IMG/VR virus record: IMGVR_UViG_3300023184_000293
Span: 1 to 37,625 of that record
Length of the DNA stretch: 37,625 bases
Strand: one strand, 5' to 3'
Source: a virus
The position numbers and the translations under genes were made by a program. Below are positions 30,166-35,949 of this stretch, one piece after another. The stretch's first letter is position 1. Each line of letters begins with the position of its first letter. A model generated the notes under the pieces. That model was not told the DNA's origin. It did not search any database and saw nothing but the letters and a program-made list of their open reading frames with translations.

Positions 30166-30359
30166 CTACCCGTCACCCCGAACCCCAAATAGTTACCCTG
30201 TACCGCGCCACTCTCAAAGCCGAGCCACCGAGGGTCTGCCATACGTGTGACCATTACAACAAAGAGGGCTGGTGCGAAGAATTCCACGATTATCCACCAG
30301 TGGAGTTTGCATCCGAGCCTGGGGGCTGCGCCTTGTGGGAGTGGGAAATACCCTTTTAA
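30162..30359 (+). CDS. 65-residue Cys-rich protein (putative zinc-binding)
   Basis: Start ATG at 30162 is in the helicase stop (ATGA). The core reads CHTCDHYNKEGWCEEFHDYP and then GGCALWEWEIPF. Four Cys (C-x2-C ... WC ... GGC) suggest a small zinc knuckle. Such CxxCxxY...WC...C proteins occur next to phage VRR-NUC genes. It ends at a TAATG overlap with the next gene. No specific activity known. Confidence 0.75.
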   Translation: MTTRHPEPQIVTLYRATLKAEPPRVCHTCDHYNKEGWCEEFHDYPPVEFASEPGGCALWEWEIPF

Positions 30360-30694
30360 TGGAGTCCGAACATTTCCAGCAAGTGCGCCTAGTGTCTTGG
30401 TTTCGCAGGACTTACCCTGGCGTGAGAATCTTTGCCGTGCCCAACGGGGGCCATCGTGGGGCGTCACAAGGCGCTGCGCTGAAGGCAGAGGGTGTAACCC
30501 CTGGCGTACCTGATTTATTCGCCCCTGAGTGGCTGCTATGGGTTGAAATGAAACGCGAGGCCGGGGGCGTGGTGTCACCAGTACAAAAGGACTGGATTGC
30601 CTACCTGGAGAGTATTGGGCACAGGGTCATCATCGGGCGTGGTTTCGAGGATGCCAAGCGGCAGATTTTGGACGTAAAAAAGCCCGAGGGTTAG
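30359..30694 (+). CDS. VRR-NUC domain nuclease
   Basis: A 111-residue protein; ATG at 30359 in a TAATG overlap is preferred over the longer open frame. Motifs: FAVPNGGHRGASQGAALKAE, then GVPDLFAP, WVEMKREAGGVVSPVQKDWI and GHRVIIGRGFEDAK. The conserved PDLF ... ExK ... Q order is that of the VRR-NUC (FAN1-type, PD-(D/E)XK) family; stand-alone phage versions are thought to be Holliday-junction or flap nucleases. It is the last rightward early gene. Confidence 0.88.
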   Translation: MESEHFQQVRLVSWFRRTYPGVRIFAVPNGGHRGASQGAALKAEGVTPGVPDLFAPEWLLWVEMKREAGGVVSPVQKDWIAYLESIGHRVIIGRGFEDAKRQILDVKKPEG

Positions 30695-30702
30695 TCGGGC
30701 TT
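30676..30702 (-). terminator. Terminator for leftward cluster, at end of VRR-NUC gene
   Basis: AAGCCCGA and TCGGGCTT form an 8-bp stem with a 7-base loop. In minus-strand RNA the stem is followed by UUUU from the A-run at 30676-30679. It therefore fits a leftward terminator at the end of the 30727-32517 cluster. On the plus strand it sits over the stop codon of the nuclease gene and is followed by GGGGTGG. Confidence 0.7.
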
Positions 30703-30726
30703 GGGGTGGTGGGTTGAAAGGGGTGG

Positions 30727-30783
30727 TTACAGGTTTAGCAACACTGCCACCAAGGTGGCAAGCAGGGCTGCGAGTAGGATCAA
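30727..30783 (-). CDS. Possible 18-residue hydrophobic peptide
   Basis: TTG at 30783 overlaps the stop of the next gene upstream (TTGA) and the frame encodes a single hydrophobic helix, MILLAALLATLVAVLLNL. It is just before the leftward terminator. Its very short length makes it uncertain; the only support is the overlapping start and extreme hydrophobic composition. Confidence 0.25.
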   Translation of the reverse strand: MILLAALLATLVAVLLNL

Positions 30784-30866
30784 TTTGACCACCAGTTAAC
30801 AAGGGCAAGGGCAAGGCAGGTAGCAATGCAGAGGGCTAGCAGGTAGTCCCAGATGGTTTCGTTCAT
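30780..30866 (-). CDS. 28-residue single-span membrane peptide
   Basis: ATG at 30866 is in the stop of the upstream zinc-finger-like gene (ATGA). The product, MNETIWDYLLALCIATCLAL followed by ALVNWWSN, is a single hydrophobic helix with Trp at both ends. Short but well placed in an overlapping chain of genes. Function unknown. Confidence 0.45.
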   Translation of the reverse strand: MNETIWDYLLALCIATCLALALVNWWSN

Positions 30867-31012
30867 TCTCCCATCCCCTTGCATACTGGGCACGTAGTCC
30901 CATCAAATTCACCCTCACCACTGCCAGAGCAAGCAGGGCAAATGCCTGGATCGTACTCGCCTGGGCCATCGTCTGCCATGTAACTGGCTAGGTCATCGTC
31001 ATAATCAATCAT
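30863..31012 (-). CDS. 49-residue DnaJ-type zinc-finger-like protein
   Basis: ATG at 31012 is in the stop of the upstream 84-residue gene (ATGA). After an acidic N terminus (MIDYDDDLASYMADDGPGEY) it has CPACSGSGEGEFDGTTCPVC and then KGMGE. The two CxxCxGxG knuckles pair as in the DnaJ cysteine-rich zinc domain, here on their own. Small single-domain versions occur in phages, function unknown. Confidence 0.7.
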   Translation of the reverse strand: MIDYDDDLASYMADDGPGEYDPGICPACSGSGEGEFDGTTCPVCKGMGE

Positions 31013-31263
31013 GCTGTTACCTCTCTATTTACAATTTTGGCAACAATGGTAGTGATGTTTTCCCTATCATGTGAAAGCATGTTTCCCATAATGTCTAAAA
31101 TTACACTATCAAACTCATTTTGAACTTTTATTTGTTCATTTGTGCCATTATTCTGCGAGGCATACCAACATTTGGCATCTGCCTTAATAATCCTGTCTAA
31201 ATCTTTTTTATTAAGTCTGCGAAGATAGGCTGACAAAATGCGAGCGTGTTCTGATATATTCAT
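31009..31263 (-). CDS. Hypothetical helical protein (84 residues)
   Basis: Starts with GGAG about 11 bases upstream of the ATG and ends in an ATGA overlap. Reads MNISEHARILSAYLRRLNKK, DLDRIIKADAKCWYASQNNG and a second helix (FDSVILDIMGNMLSHDREN). Entirely helical, moderately AT-rich. No family recognised. Confidence 0.7.
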   Translation of the reverse strand: MNISEHARILSAYLRRLNKKDLDRIIKADAKCWYASQNNGTNEQIKVQNEFDSVILDIMGNMLSHDRENITTIVAKIVNREVTA

Positions 31264-31310
31264 TCTCTATTCTCCAGTAGTTAATGGCCTGCACAATGCA
31301 AACCCCTAAA

Positions 31311-31326
31311 CCCTGCACTGGCAGGG
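31311..31326 (-). terminator. Hairpin after GP88-like gene
   Basis: CCCTGC-ACTG-GCAGGG is a perfect 6-bp stem with a 4-base loop, 14 bases downstream of the GP88-like stop. On the minus strand it is followed by TTTAGGGGTTT, so at most a weak terminator or attenuator. Confidence 0.4.
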
Positions 31327-31339
31327 CTTAGAGGGTGCA

Positions 31340-31993
31340 TTAGGCAAGCTTGATTCTAATAATCTTACCTATTTTCTTGCCGTGAGCGGGGTATGCGATA
31401 ACTGGCACTGTTTTATCGTAGCAAGCCCTGCACCCGTTGCATTTACCCTCATGCTCATATGCGCGACAAAGGGTAACCATGTCAGGATTAACCCGAGAAT
31501 CGGGAACAATCACTGAACCATGCAAACCAGATATAAATTCACCAACAATTGAATCACTGGACGGGCGCACCATTACATTGTCAAGCTGCGCCATGGCACG
31601 TAGTACAAGTGCAAATTTGGGAAACTTGTGCATCCTGGTTGGGAGCCAATGTTTAACCCAAGGTGTACGCTGCATTACCTCTAGCATTTTTTCTGCTAGG
31701 CCCAAAGAATACATATCGCCCGAATCAAACCACCGAAAATAACAATCCCGCTCCAATTCTGCAACCATGTCGTCGCACCATTCCATACGCTGCCAATCGA
31801 TGCGATTGAATTCGCGTGGGGCTTTGACATTGGCAAAGACATAGTTACCCGTTGTGGCGTAACAGCCCTTGCAGGCATCCACCAAGACACCGGGTGATTC
31901 AATGCTACCTGGGCAAGTGTCTAGGGCTTGCAGTGACCAGCTGCGGATGCCATCTAGCTTGCTTGTGATGCTGATTTTAGGTTTCTGCTCCAT
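31340..31993 (-). CDS. GP88-like phage protein
   Basis: A 217-residue protein from the ATG at 31993 (AAGGA 7 bases upstream); the frame is open to 32140 but that part has no ribosome site. Its motifs SITSKLDGIRSWSLQALDTC, GVLVDACKGCYATTGNYVF, NRIDWQRMEW, YFRWFDSGDMYS, TPWVKHWLPTRMHKF and NVMVRPSSDS match the GP88 family first named in mycobacteriophage. Two C-terminal Cys clusters (CRAYEHEGKCNGCRAC) could bind metal. Several Cys and a CxxC suggest radical-SAM-like iron-sulfur chemistry, but that is inference; biochemical function is unknown. Confidence 0.82.
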   Translation of the reverse strand: MEQKPKISITSKLDGIRSWSLQALDTCPGSIESPGVLVDACKGCYATTGNYVFANVKAPREFNRIDWQRMEWCDDMVAELERDCYFRWFDSGDMYSLGLAEKMLEVMQRTPWVKHWLPTRMHKFPKFALVLRAMAQLDNVMVRPSSDSIVGEFISGLHGSVIVPDSRVNPDMVTLCRAYEHEGKCNGCRACYDKTVPVIAYPAHGKKIGKIIRIKLA

Positions 31994-32026
31994 TGTGATC
32001 CTTTGGTAAACGGGACAATTCCCGAC

Positions 32027-32049
32027 ACTGCGCCCGATATAGGCGCAGT
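32027..32049 (-). promoter_or_regulatory. Hairpin in leader of GP88-like gene
   Basis: ACTGCGCC-CGATATA-GGCGCAGT is a perfect 8-bp stem with a 7-base loop between the small gene at 32061 and the GP88 start. No U-run follows on the minus strand. Candidate mRNA stability or attenuation element. Confidence 0.4.
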
Positions 32050-32060
32050 AGCTGGTGCTG

Positions 32061-32207
32061 TCAACCGAGCAAATTTTGCAAGTGAGCAAGGTACATTCGT
32101 TTATAGTGAGACTCAGCCCACATTCCTGCCATCGTGCCAAATTTGCGAATGGTTGAAATTTCGGCTCTTTTATGAGCCATGAGTTTAAATTTGTGATGCG
32201 GGTTCAT
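32061..32207 (-). CDS. 48-residue basic protein
   Basis: ATG at 32207 has AAGGAAA 6 bases upstream. The product is MNPHHKFKLMAHKRAEISTI, RKFGTMAGMWAESHYKRMYL, then AHLQNLLG. It is basic, Met- and His-rich, probably helical. The upstream leader shares a 13-base sequence with the next gene upstream. Function unknown. Confidence 0.6.
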   Translation of the reverse strand: MNPHHKFKLMAHKRAEISTIRKFGTMAGMWAESHYKRMYLAHLQNLLG

Positions 32208-32229
32208 GGTAGTTTCCTTGGTTGGTTGA

Positions 32230-32517
32230 TTAGTAAGTAAGGCACTGTTCGTACATATCTGCATAGCCACAGGTTTGCATGAAATGTTCTGCAAAGGTGA
32301 GGGCAGACAACAGGTCAGAAAAGCTTTTGATGTACTGACCCTGCTCGAAAAGCTTGTAACCATCTTTTGTCTCGCGCACGACAATGAAGCCGTCACCGTC
32401 TGCACAGTACTCAAAACGAGCAGACTTGCCCTTGTATGCAGTGTTGACCTTGTATGCAGTGTTGAATTTTTCCCAAGATAGGGCAATTGTTGGATGTGTA
32501 AAATTGTCGATTCTCAT
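32230..32517 (-). CDS. Hypothetical protein (95 residues), first gene of leftward cluster
   Basis: ATG at 32517 has AAGGAAA 6-12 bases upstream; the open frame continues into the TGCAC region but there is no other ribosome site. The product reads MRIDNFTHPTIALSWEKFNT, AYKVNTAYKGKSARFEYCAD, then DGFIVVRETKDGYKLFEQGQ and a helical end. A duplicated NTAYK(V/G) comes from an 18-base tandem repeat. Beta-hairpin-like middle. No family recognised. Confidence 0.65.
   Translation of the reverse strand: MRIDNFTHPTIALSWEKFNTAYKVNTAYKGKSARFEYCADGDGFIVVRETKDGYKLFEQGQYIKSFSDLLSALTFAEHFMQTCGYADMYEQCLTY
32431..32466 (-). repeat. Tandem 18-base repeat inside the 95-residue gene
   Basis: Units 32431-32448 and 32449-32466 differ at one base. 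Repeat length is a multiple of three and adds six residues (NTAYKV/NTAYKG). Looks recent. Confidence 0.7.
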
Positions 32518-32736
32518 GATGCTTTCCTTGGTTGGTGAGACTAGAGTGTAACTGATTTTCTTACGTGCAACATCTTTTATCACACTATTTACTAAGTGTT
32601 TACCCTTGCTTTTTACCTTGCACTTTTTGCATATGCACTGCACGTGCATTTCGTGCAACTGCACTTTTTGCACTTTCATTGCACGTGCAAAAAGTGCAAT
32701 TCATGACAAAAACAACATAAAATTGCACGGGATGCA

Positions 32737-32756
32737 CACACTCCTTAAGGAGTGTG
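32737..32756. repeat. 20-base perfect palindrome
   Basis: CACACTCCTT / AAGGAGTGTG. As DNA it is a protein-site candidate, as RNA an 8-bp hairpin with TTAA loop. It is flanked on both sides by TGCAC/GTGCA motifs. Located 85 bases before terS. Confidence 0.8.
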
Positions 32757-32770
32757 CAATCGTGCAAATG

Positions 32771-32798
32771 TTGTGCAGCGTGTGCATGGGGGTAAAAT
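32771..32798 (+). promoter_or_regulatory. Candidate rightward promoter for terS and late genes
   Basis: TTGTGC (32771-32776), 16-base spacer, TAAAAT (32793-32798). GTGCA motifs lie within the -35 and spacer, so a TGCAC-binding protein would block or activate it. -35 match is only partial. Confidence 0.4.
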
Positions 32799-32840
32799 GG
32801 GGTTTAATGACTAGGTGGTTAGTAACTTTGGGGAAACCAG

Positions 32841-33332
32841 ATGTTTGAAGTGAATGTCAGGGCTGAGCTTTCGCAGGCTGTAATCGATAGCATGGTTGAA
32901 GACGGGCTGAGTCTTCGCAAAGCATCAGCAAAGCACCAGACGACCGCTCAGACGGTTCTACGGGCGGTTGCGGATAGCCCTGCCTTGGCGGAGCATTACG
33001 ACCGCGCGCGCGCAGCGGTTATTGAGAGACTGGCGGATGAAGTAATGGAACTTGCGGATGCACCAGTGGCTAAGCTAGACAATGGCGCAACTGATCCCGG
33101 ACTGGTGAGGCAAAGGCAATTGCAAGTAGATACACGCAAGTGGTTTCTCAGCAAGCTAGCCCCAAAAGTCTATGGGGATCGCCTAGACGTTTCAGTGAGC
33201 GATAACCGTATCTCTATTAGCGGCGCTTTGCTAGCCGCGCAGTCCCGGCTTGCACTGATGCACGATGCATCGCACGTGCAGGATGTGCAGACCAAGTTCG
33301 ACCAGGGGGAGGGGGGAGGGCCGAGCAATTAG
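32841..33332 (+). CDS. Terminase small subunit
   Basis: A 163-residue TerS. The N-terminal HTH (AVIDSMVEDGLSLRKASAKH, QTTAQTVLRAV) should bind packaging DNA; DRARAAVIERLADEVMELAD and RQRQLQVDTRKWFLSKLAPK, then VYGDRLDV form the helical oligomerisation part seen in Sf6/P22-type small terminases. The acidic/Gly-rich C terminus probably contacts TerL. Its gene lies directly next to the TGCAC array, a plausible binding target. GGGGAAAC precedes the start. Confidence 0.88.
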   Translation: MFEVNVRAELSQAVIDSMVEDGLSLRKASAKHQTTAQTVLRAVADSPALAEHYDRARAAVIERLADEVMELADAPVAKLDNGATDPGLVRQRQLQVDTRKWFLSKLAPKVYGDRLDVSVSDNRISISGALLAAQSRLALMHDASHVQDVQTKFDQGEGGGPSN

Positions 33333-33363
33333 GGCCACAGCTACGGAGGCTCCACGAACAATT

Positions 33364-33434
33364 TTTATTTTTTAATATATATTCTCGCAGTCGCCTCCAT
33401 GCACTATCGTGCTTTATTTTTTAATAATATATAT
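33364..33434 (+). repeat. Two AT-rich direct repeats between terS and terL
   Basis: TTTATTTTTTAATATATAT (33364-33382) and TTTATTTTTTAATAATATAT (33413-33432) are separated by 30 bases. This is the most AT-rich stretch seen in the window. It could be promoter-like (TTAATATAT), an unwinding element or part of a packaging site. terL ATG lies at the end of the second copy and has no Shine-Dalgarno site. Confidence 0.6.
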
Positions 33435-34956
33435 GCAAACAACAATCTACCAACCAGAAGACGAGCAGGAACTCATGGCAAGGCTATGGGTTCCATCGCT
33501 TAAAGATAACCCACTGGCGTTTGTTTTGTATTTGTTTCCCTGGGGTCAAAAGGGTACACCGCTGGAGCATTTCTCTGGCCCAAGAAAGTGGCAGCGGGAT
33601 GTATTGAATGATATTGCTACGCATATTAAAAATAACAAAGGAGTAATAGACTTCGCCGTACTCCAAGAAGCAGTATCAAGCGGAAGGGGTATTGGTAAGT
33701 CGGCATTGGTGTCATGGCTGACGATATGGATGCTGTCTACCAGGATTGGCAGCACAACCATTATCTCGGCGAACAGTGAGAACCAGCTACGGTCAATTAC
33801 TTGGGCTGAGATTACCAAATGGCTGGCGATGTCTATTAACAGTCACTGGTTTGAAGTCTCAGCCACTCGGGTGACGCCTGCGAAGTGGTTGACTGAGTTA
33901 GTCGAGCGGGATTTAAAGAAAGGTACAAGGTATTGGGGTGTGGAGGGTCGGCTGTGGTCAGCGGAGAACCCTGATGCTTATGCTGGTGTACACAATTTTG
34001 ATGGTGTGCTGGTGATTTTTGATGAGGCAAGCGGCATCGACGACAGCATCTGGGCGGTGACGGGGGGATTCTTTACGGAGAACACGCCGAATCGCTTTTG
34101 GCTGGCGTTTTCCAACCCACGGCGCAACACGGGGTACTTTTATGAGACATTTCACTCAAAACGGGACTTTTGGGTGACTAAGGTGGTGGATGCTAGGACG
34201 GTGGAGGGGACGGACAAAGCGGTTTATGGTCGAATTATTGATGAGTACGGGCCGGACAGTGCCCAGGCGCACGTTGAGGTGTATGGTGAGTTTCCGAGTG
34301 CGGGGGATGACCAGTTTATCCCATCGAATACAGTCGATGAGGCGATGAAAAGGCCGAAGTACAAGGACAATTCAGCACCAATCATTATTGGTGTAGACCC
34401 AGCGCGGTTTGGGGCTGATGCTACGGTCATTGCGGTGCGGCAGGGGCGGGATATTGTGGCGATTAAGAAGTATCGGGGTGATGATACGATGACGGTGGTG
34501 GGGCATATCATTGAGGCGATGGAGGAGTACAAGCCTGCGATGGTGGTAATTGATGAGGGTGGGCTGGGGGCGGGGATTGTGGATAGGCTCAAGGAGCAGC
34601 GGTACAAGATAAAGGGTGTAAACTTTGGGAACAAGGCCAAAAACCCGATCATGTACGGTAATATGAGAGCGCAGATGTGGGGTGACATGAAGGACTGGCT
34701 CAAATCTGCTAGTATTCCGCAGGATAGGTTTCTCAAAACAGACCTGATTTCGCCCTTGATGAAGCCTGACTCACGGGGTACGATCTTCTTGGAGAGCAAG
34801 AAAGAGATGAAAGCACGGGGTTTAGCTAGTCCAGACGCTGCGGATGCGATATGCGTGACGTTTGCTTTTCCTGTGGCGCATCGGGAGTACCGTGAGGCAG
34901 CGCCGCGCAGGTACTCAGATCACTCGGCGGTGTCTACTGGATGGATGGGATCATGA
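33433..34956 (+). CDS. Terminase large subunit (packaging ATPase-nuclease)
   Basis: A 507-residue TerL. Walker A-like SGRGIGKS is at 83-90, Walker B VLVIFDE at 192-198, and the RNase H-like nuclease acidic residues D322 (GVDPARFGAD), D374 (VVIDEGGLGAG) and D468/D471 (SPDAADAICV). The start is uncertain: ATG at 33433 lacks a ribosome site, GTG at 33409 is possible, ATG at 33475 has AGGA just upstream. TerL powers DNA entry through the portal and cuts concatemers; its stop overlaps the next gene (ATGA). Confidence 0.92.
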   Translation: MQTTIYQPEDEQELMARLWVPSLKDNPLAFVLYLFPWGQKGTPLEHFSGPRKWQRDVLNDIATHIKNNKGVIDFAVLQEAVSSGRGIGKSALVSWLTIWMLSTRIGSTTIISANSENQLRSITWAEITKWLAMSINSHWFEVSATRVTPAKWLTELVERDLKKGTRYWGVEGRLWSAENPDAYAGVHNFDGVLVIFDEASGIDDSIWAVTGGFFTENTPNRFWLAFSNPRRNTGYFYETFHSKRDFWVTKVVDARTVEGTDKAVYGRIIDEYGPDSAQAHVEVYGEFPSAGDDQFIPSNTVDEAMKRPKYKDNSAPIIIGVDPARFGADATVIAVRQGRDIVAIKKYRGDDTMTVVGHIIEAMEEYKPAMVVIDEGGLGAGIVDRLKEQRYKIKGVNFGNKAKNPIMYGNMRAQMWGDMKDWLKSASIPQDRFLKTDLISPLMKPDSRGTIFLESKKEMKARGLASPDAADAICVTFAFPVAHREYREAAPRRYSDHSAVSTGWMGS

Positions 34957-35207
34957 AAAAAGGTGTATCTTTATCAGTTGGGCGTGGCGAGAAGTTGCCA
35001 ACGTCCAAGGGCGCTGGTTTGACTGCCAAGGGCCGTGCTGTATACAATGCAGCCACTGGCTCTAACTTGAAGGCTCCTGCCCCAAACCCCAAGACCAAGA
35101 CAGACCAGGGCCGCAAGGATTCATTTTGTGCAAGAATGGGCGCAGTAGCGGCCAACGCCAAAGATGGCGAACGTGCCAAAGCAGCCCTTAAACGATGGAA
35201 GTGCTAA
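34953..35207 (+). CDS. Small basic protein (DUF6321-like)
   Basis: An 84-residue protein starting in the terL stop. Reads SVGRGEKLPTSKGAGLTAKG, then RAVYNAATGSNLKAPAPNPK and RKDSFCARMGAVAANAKDGE, ending ALKRWKC. The GAGLTAKGRAxYN..TGSNLKAP ... SFCARM ... LKRWKC pattern is the small phage family I know as DUF6321, often between terL and portal. Function unknown; could be DNA-binding. Confidence 0.78.
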   Translation: MKKGVSLSVGRGEKLPTSKGAGLTAKGRAVYNAATGSNLKAPAPNPKTKTDQGRKDSFCARMGAVAANAKDGERAKAALKRWKC

Positions 35208-35209
35208 TC

Positions 35210-35362
35210 ATGGCTACAAAGAAAATAAATCCGTTTGGCAAAGGAGAATCCAAAAAGATGGAGGCTGCTGAAAAGAAAATGGCCCCAAGCAAAAAAGCCT
35301 ATGCCGCTATGGAAAAGAAGATGGAACCCAGCCTCCACAAACCTATGGCAAGAAAGAAATAA
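35210..35362 (+). CDS. 50-residue Lys/Met-rich small protein
   Basis: ATG at 35210, stop overlapping the next start (TAATG). Product MATKKINPFGKGESKKMEAA, EKKMAPSKKAYAAMEKKMEP, ending HKPMARKK. Extremely Lys-rich, with a repeated EKKM.(A/P).KK/EKKMEP. Probably disordered nucleic-acid-binding. One of four consecutive small basic proteins here. Confidence 0.65.
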   Translation: MATKKINPFGKGESKKMEAAEKKMAPSKKAYAAMEKKMEPSLHKPMARKK

Positions 35363-35514
35363 TGGCTACCAAACCCGGCCTCTATGCCAACATCAACGCC
35401 AAGCAAGACCGCATCAAGGCTGGTTCTGGCGAAAAGATGAACAAAGTCGGCAGCAAGGCAGCGCCTAGCAAGCAAGATTTTATAAATTCGGCTAAGACGG
35501 CGAAGAAGAAGTAA
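35362..35514 (+). CDS. 50-residue phage protein, MATKPGLYANI type
   Basis: Product MATKPGLYANINAKQDRIKA, GSGEKMNKVGSKAAPSKQDF, ending INSAKTAKKK. The (K)PGLYANI.AK..RI.AGSGEKM...GSKAAP motif is a common small phage/prophage protein, usually adjacent to terL or portal. Both ends overlap neighbours by TAATG. Function unknown. Confidence 0.78.
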   Translation: MATKPGLYANINAKQDRIKAGSGEKMNKVGSKAAPSKQDFINSAKTAKKK

Positions 35515-35822
35515 TGAAACACAAGTTTGCAAACAATGGGACGTTGCCTGCAAACTTGCGGTTAAATCAGCTTCGGTATGATGTCAAGAAAAAATATGGG
35601 CTAAGTCTTGAAGAAACCACGTATTTGCGGTCACAACAATGCGAAATTTGCGGCCAAAAAGCAAGCAAAATGTGCATTGACCATAAAATACCAAAAACTT
35701 ATCGAGGCGTTTTGTGCCAGCAATGCAACACTCGGCTAGGATGGTTTGAGAAACACATTGATGTTATCCTTGATTACGTTGAACGAGGCCCACAAAATGC
35801 CACTTATCAAAAACTCAAGTAA
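35514..35822 (+). CDS. Recombination endonuclease VII-like protein
   Basis: A 102-residue protein of the Endonuclease_7 (T4 gp49-like) type. Key residues are in CEICGQKASKMCIDHKIPKT and then YRGVLCQQCNTRLGWFEKHI: two CxxC zinc pairs bracket the catalytic DH of a His-Me finger (CIDHKIP). It would cut branched DNA such as Holliday junctions. Located between terL and portal, it may trim branched concatemers before or during packaging. It overlaps its neighbours. Confidence 0.88.
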   Translation: MKHKFANNGTLPANLRLNQLRYDVKKKYGLSLEETTYLRSQQCEICGQKASKMCIDHKIPKTYRGVLCQQCNTRLGWFEKHIDVILDYVERGPQNATYQKLK

Positions 35823-35949
35823 AATTGCATTTAGTAAAAATGTTGCGGCGGAAGTAAAATTGGGAAAACCGATTAAACAAAGCGTAGCCATTGCTTATGC
35901 TGTTAAGCGTGAAGCTGAAAAGTCCACCCCTAAAGGTAAGAAGAAATAA
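35797..35949 (+). CDS. 50-residue phage protein, AFSKNVAAEVKLGKPIKQS type
   Basis: ATG at 35797 (GAGG about 9 bases upstream) overlaps the endonuclease gene by 26 bases. Product MPLIKNSSKIAFSKNVAAEV, KLGKPIKQSVAIAYAVKREA, EKSTPKGKKK. The SKKAFSKNVAxE...GKPxKQSxAIAYxVKR motif is a recurrent small phage protein. It ends in a TAATG overlap with the portal start. Function unknown. Confidence 0.8.
   Translation: MPLIKNSSKIAFSKNVAAEVKLGKPIKQSVAIAYAVKREAEKSTPKGKKK

Larger units (their letters stand above)
32518..32840. promoter_or_regulatory. Divergent intergenic region with TGCAC/GTGCA motif array
   Basis: 323 bases without a gene, between the leftward 32517 cluster and terS. About 19 TGCA cores occur between 32560 and 32790, most as TGCAC or GTGCA, some as palindromes such as TTGCACGTGCAA (32688-32699) and TGCATATGCA. 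They are irregularly spaced. The region also holds a 20-base palindrome and a rightward promoter candidate. It may be an operator array, a replication origin (iteron-like) or a packaging (pac) site, which phages often place near terS. The motif density is observed; the role is not known. Confidence 0.6.

Noticed and set aside
31994-32140. N-terminal extension of the GP88-like gene
   Set aside because: Cys-rich and open, but overlaps a hairpin and another gene, and the ATG at 31993 has a good ribosome site.
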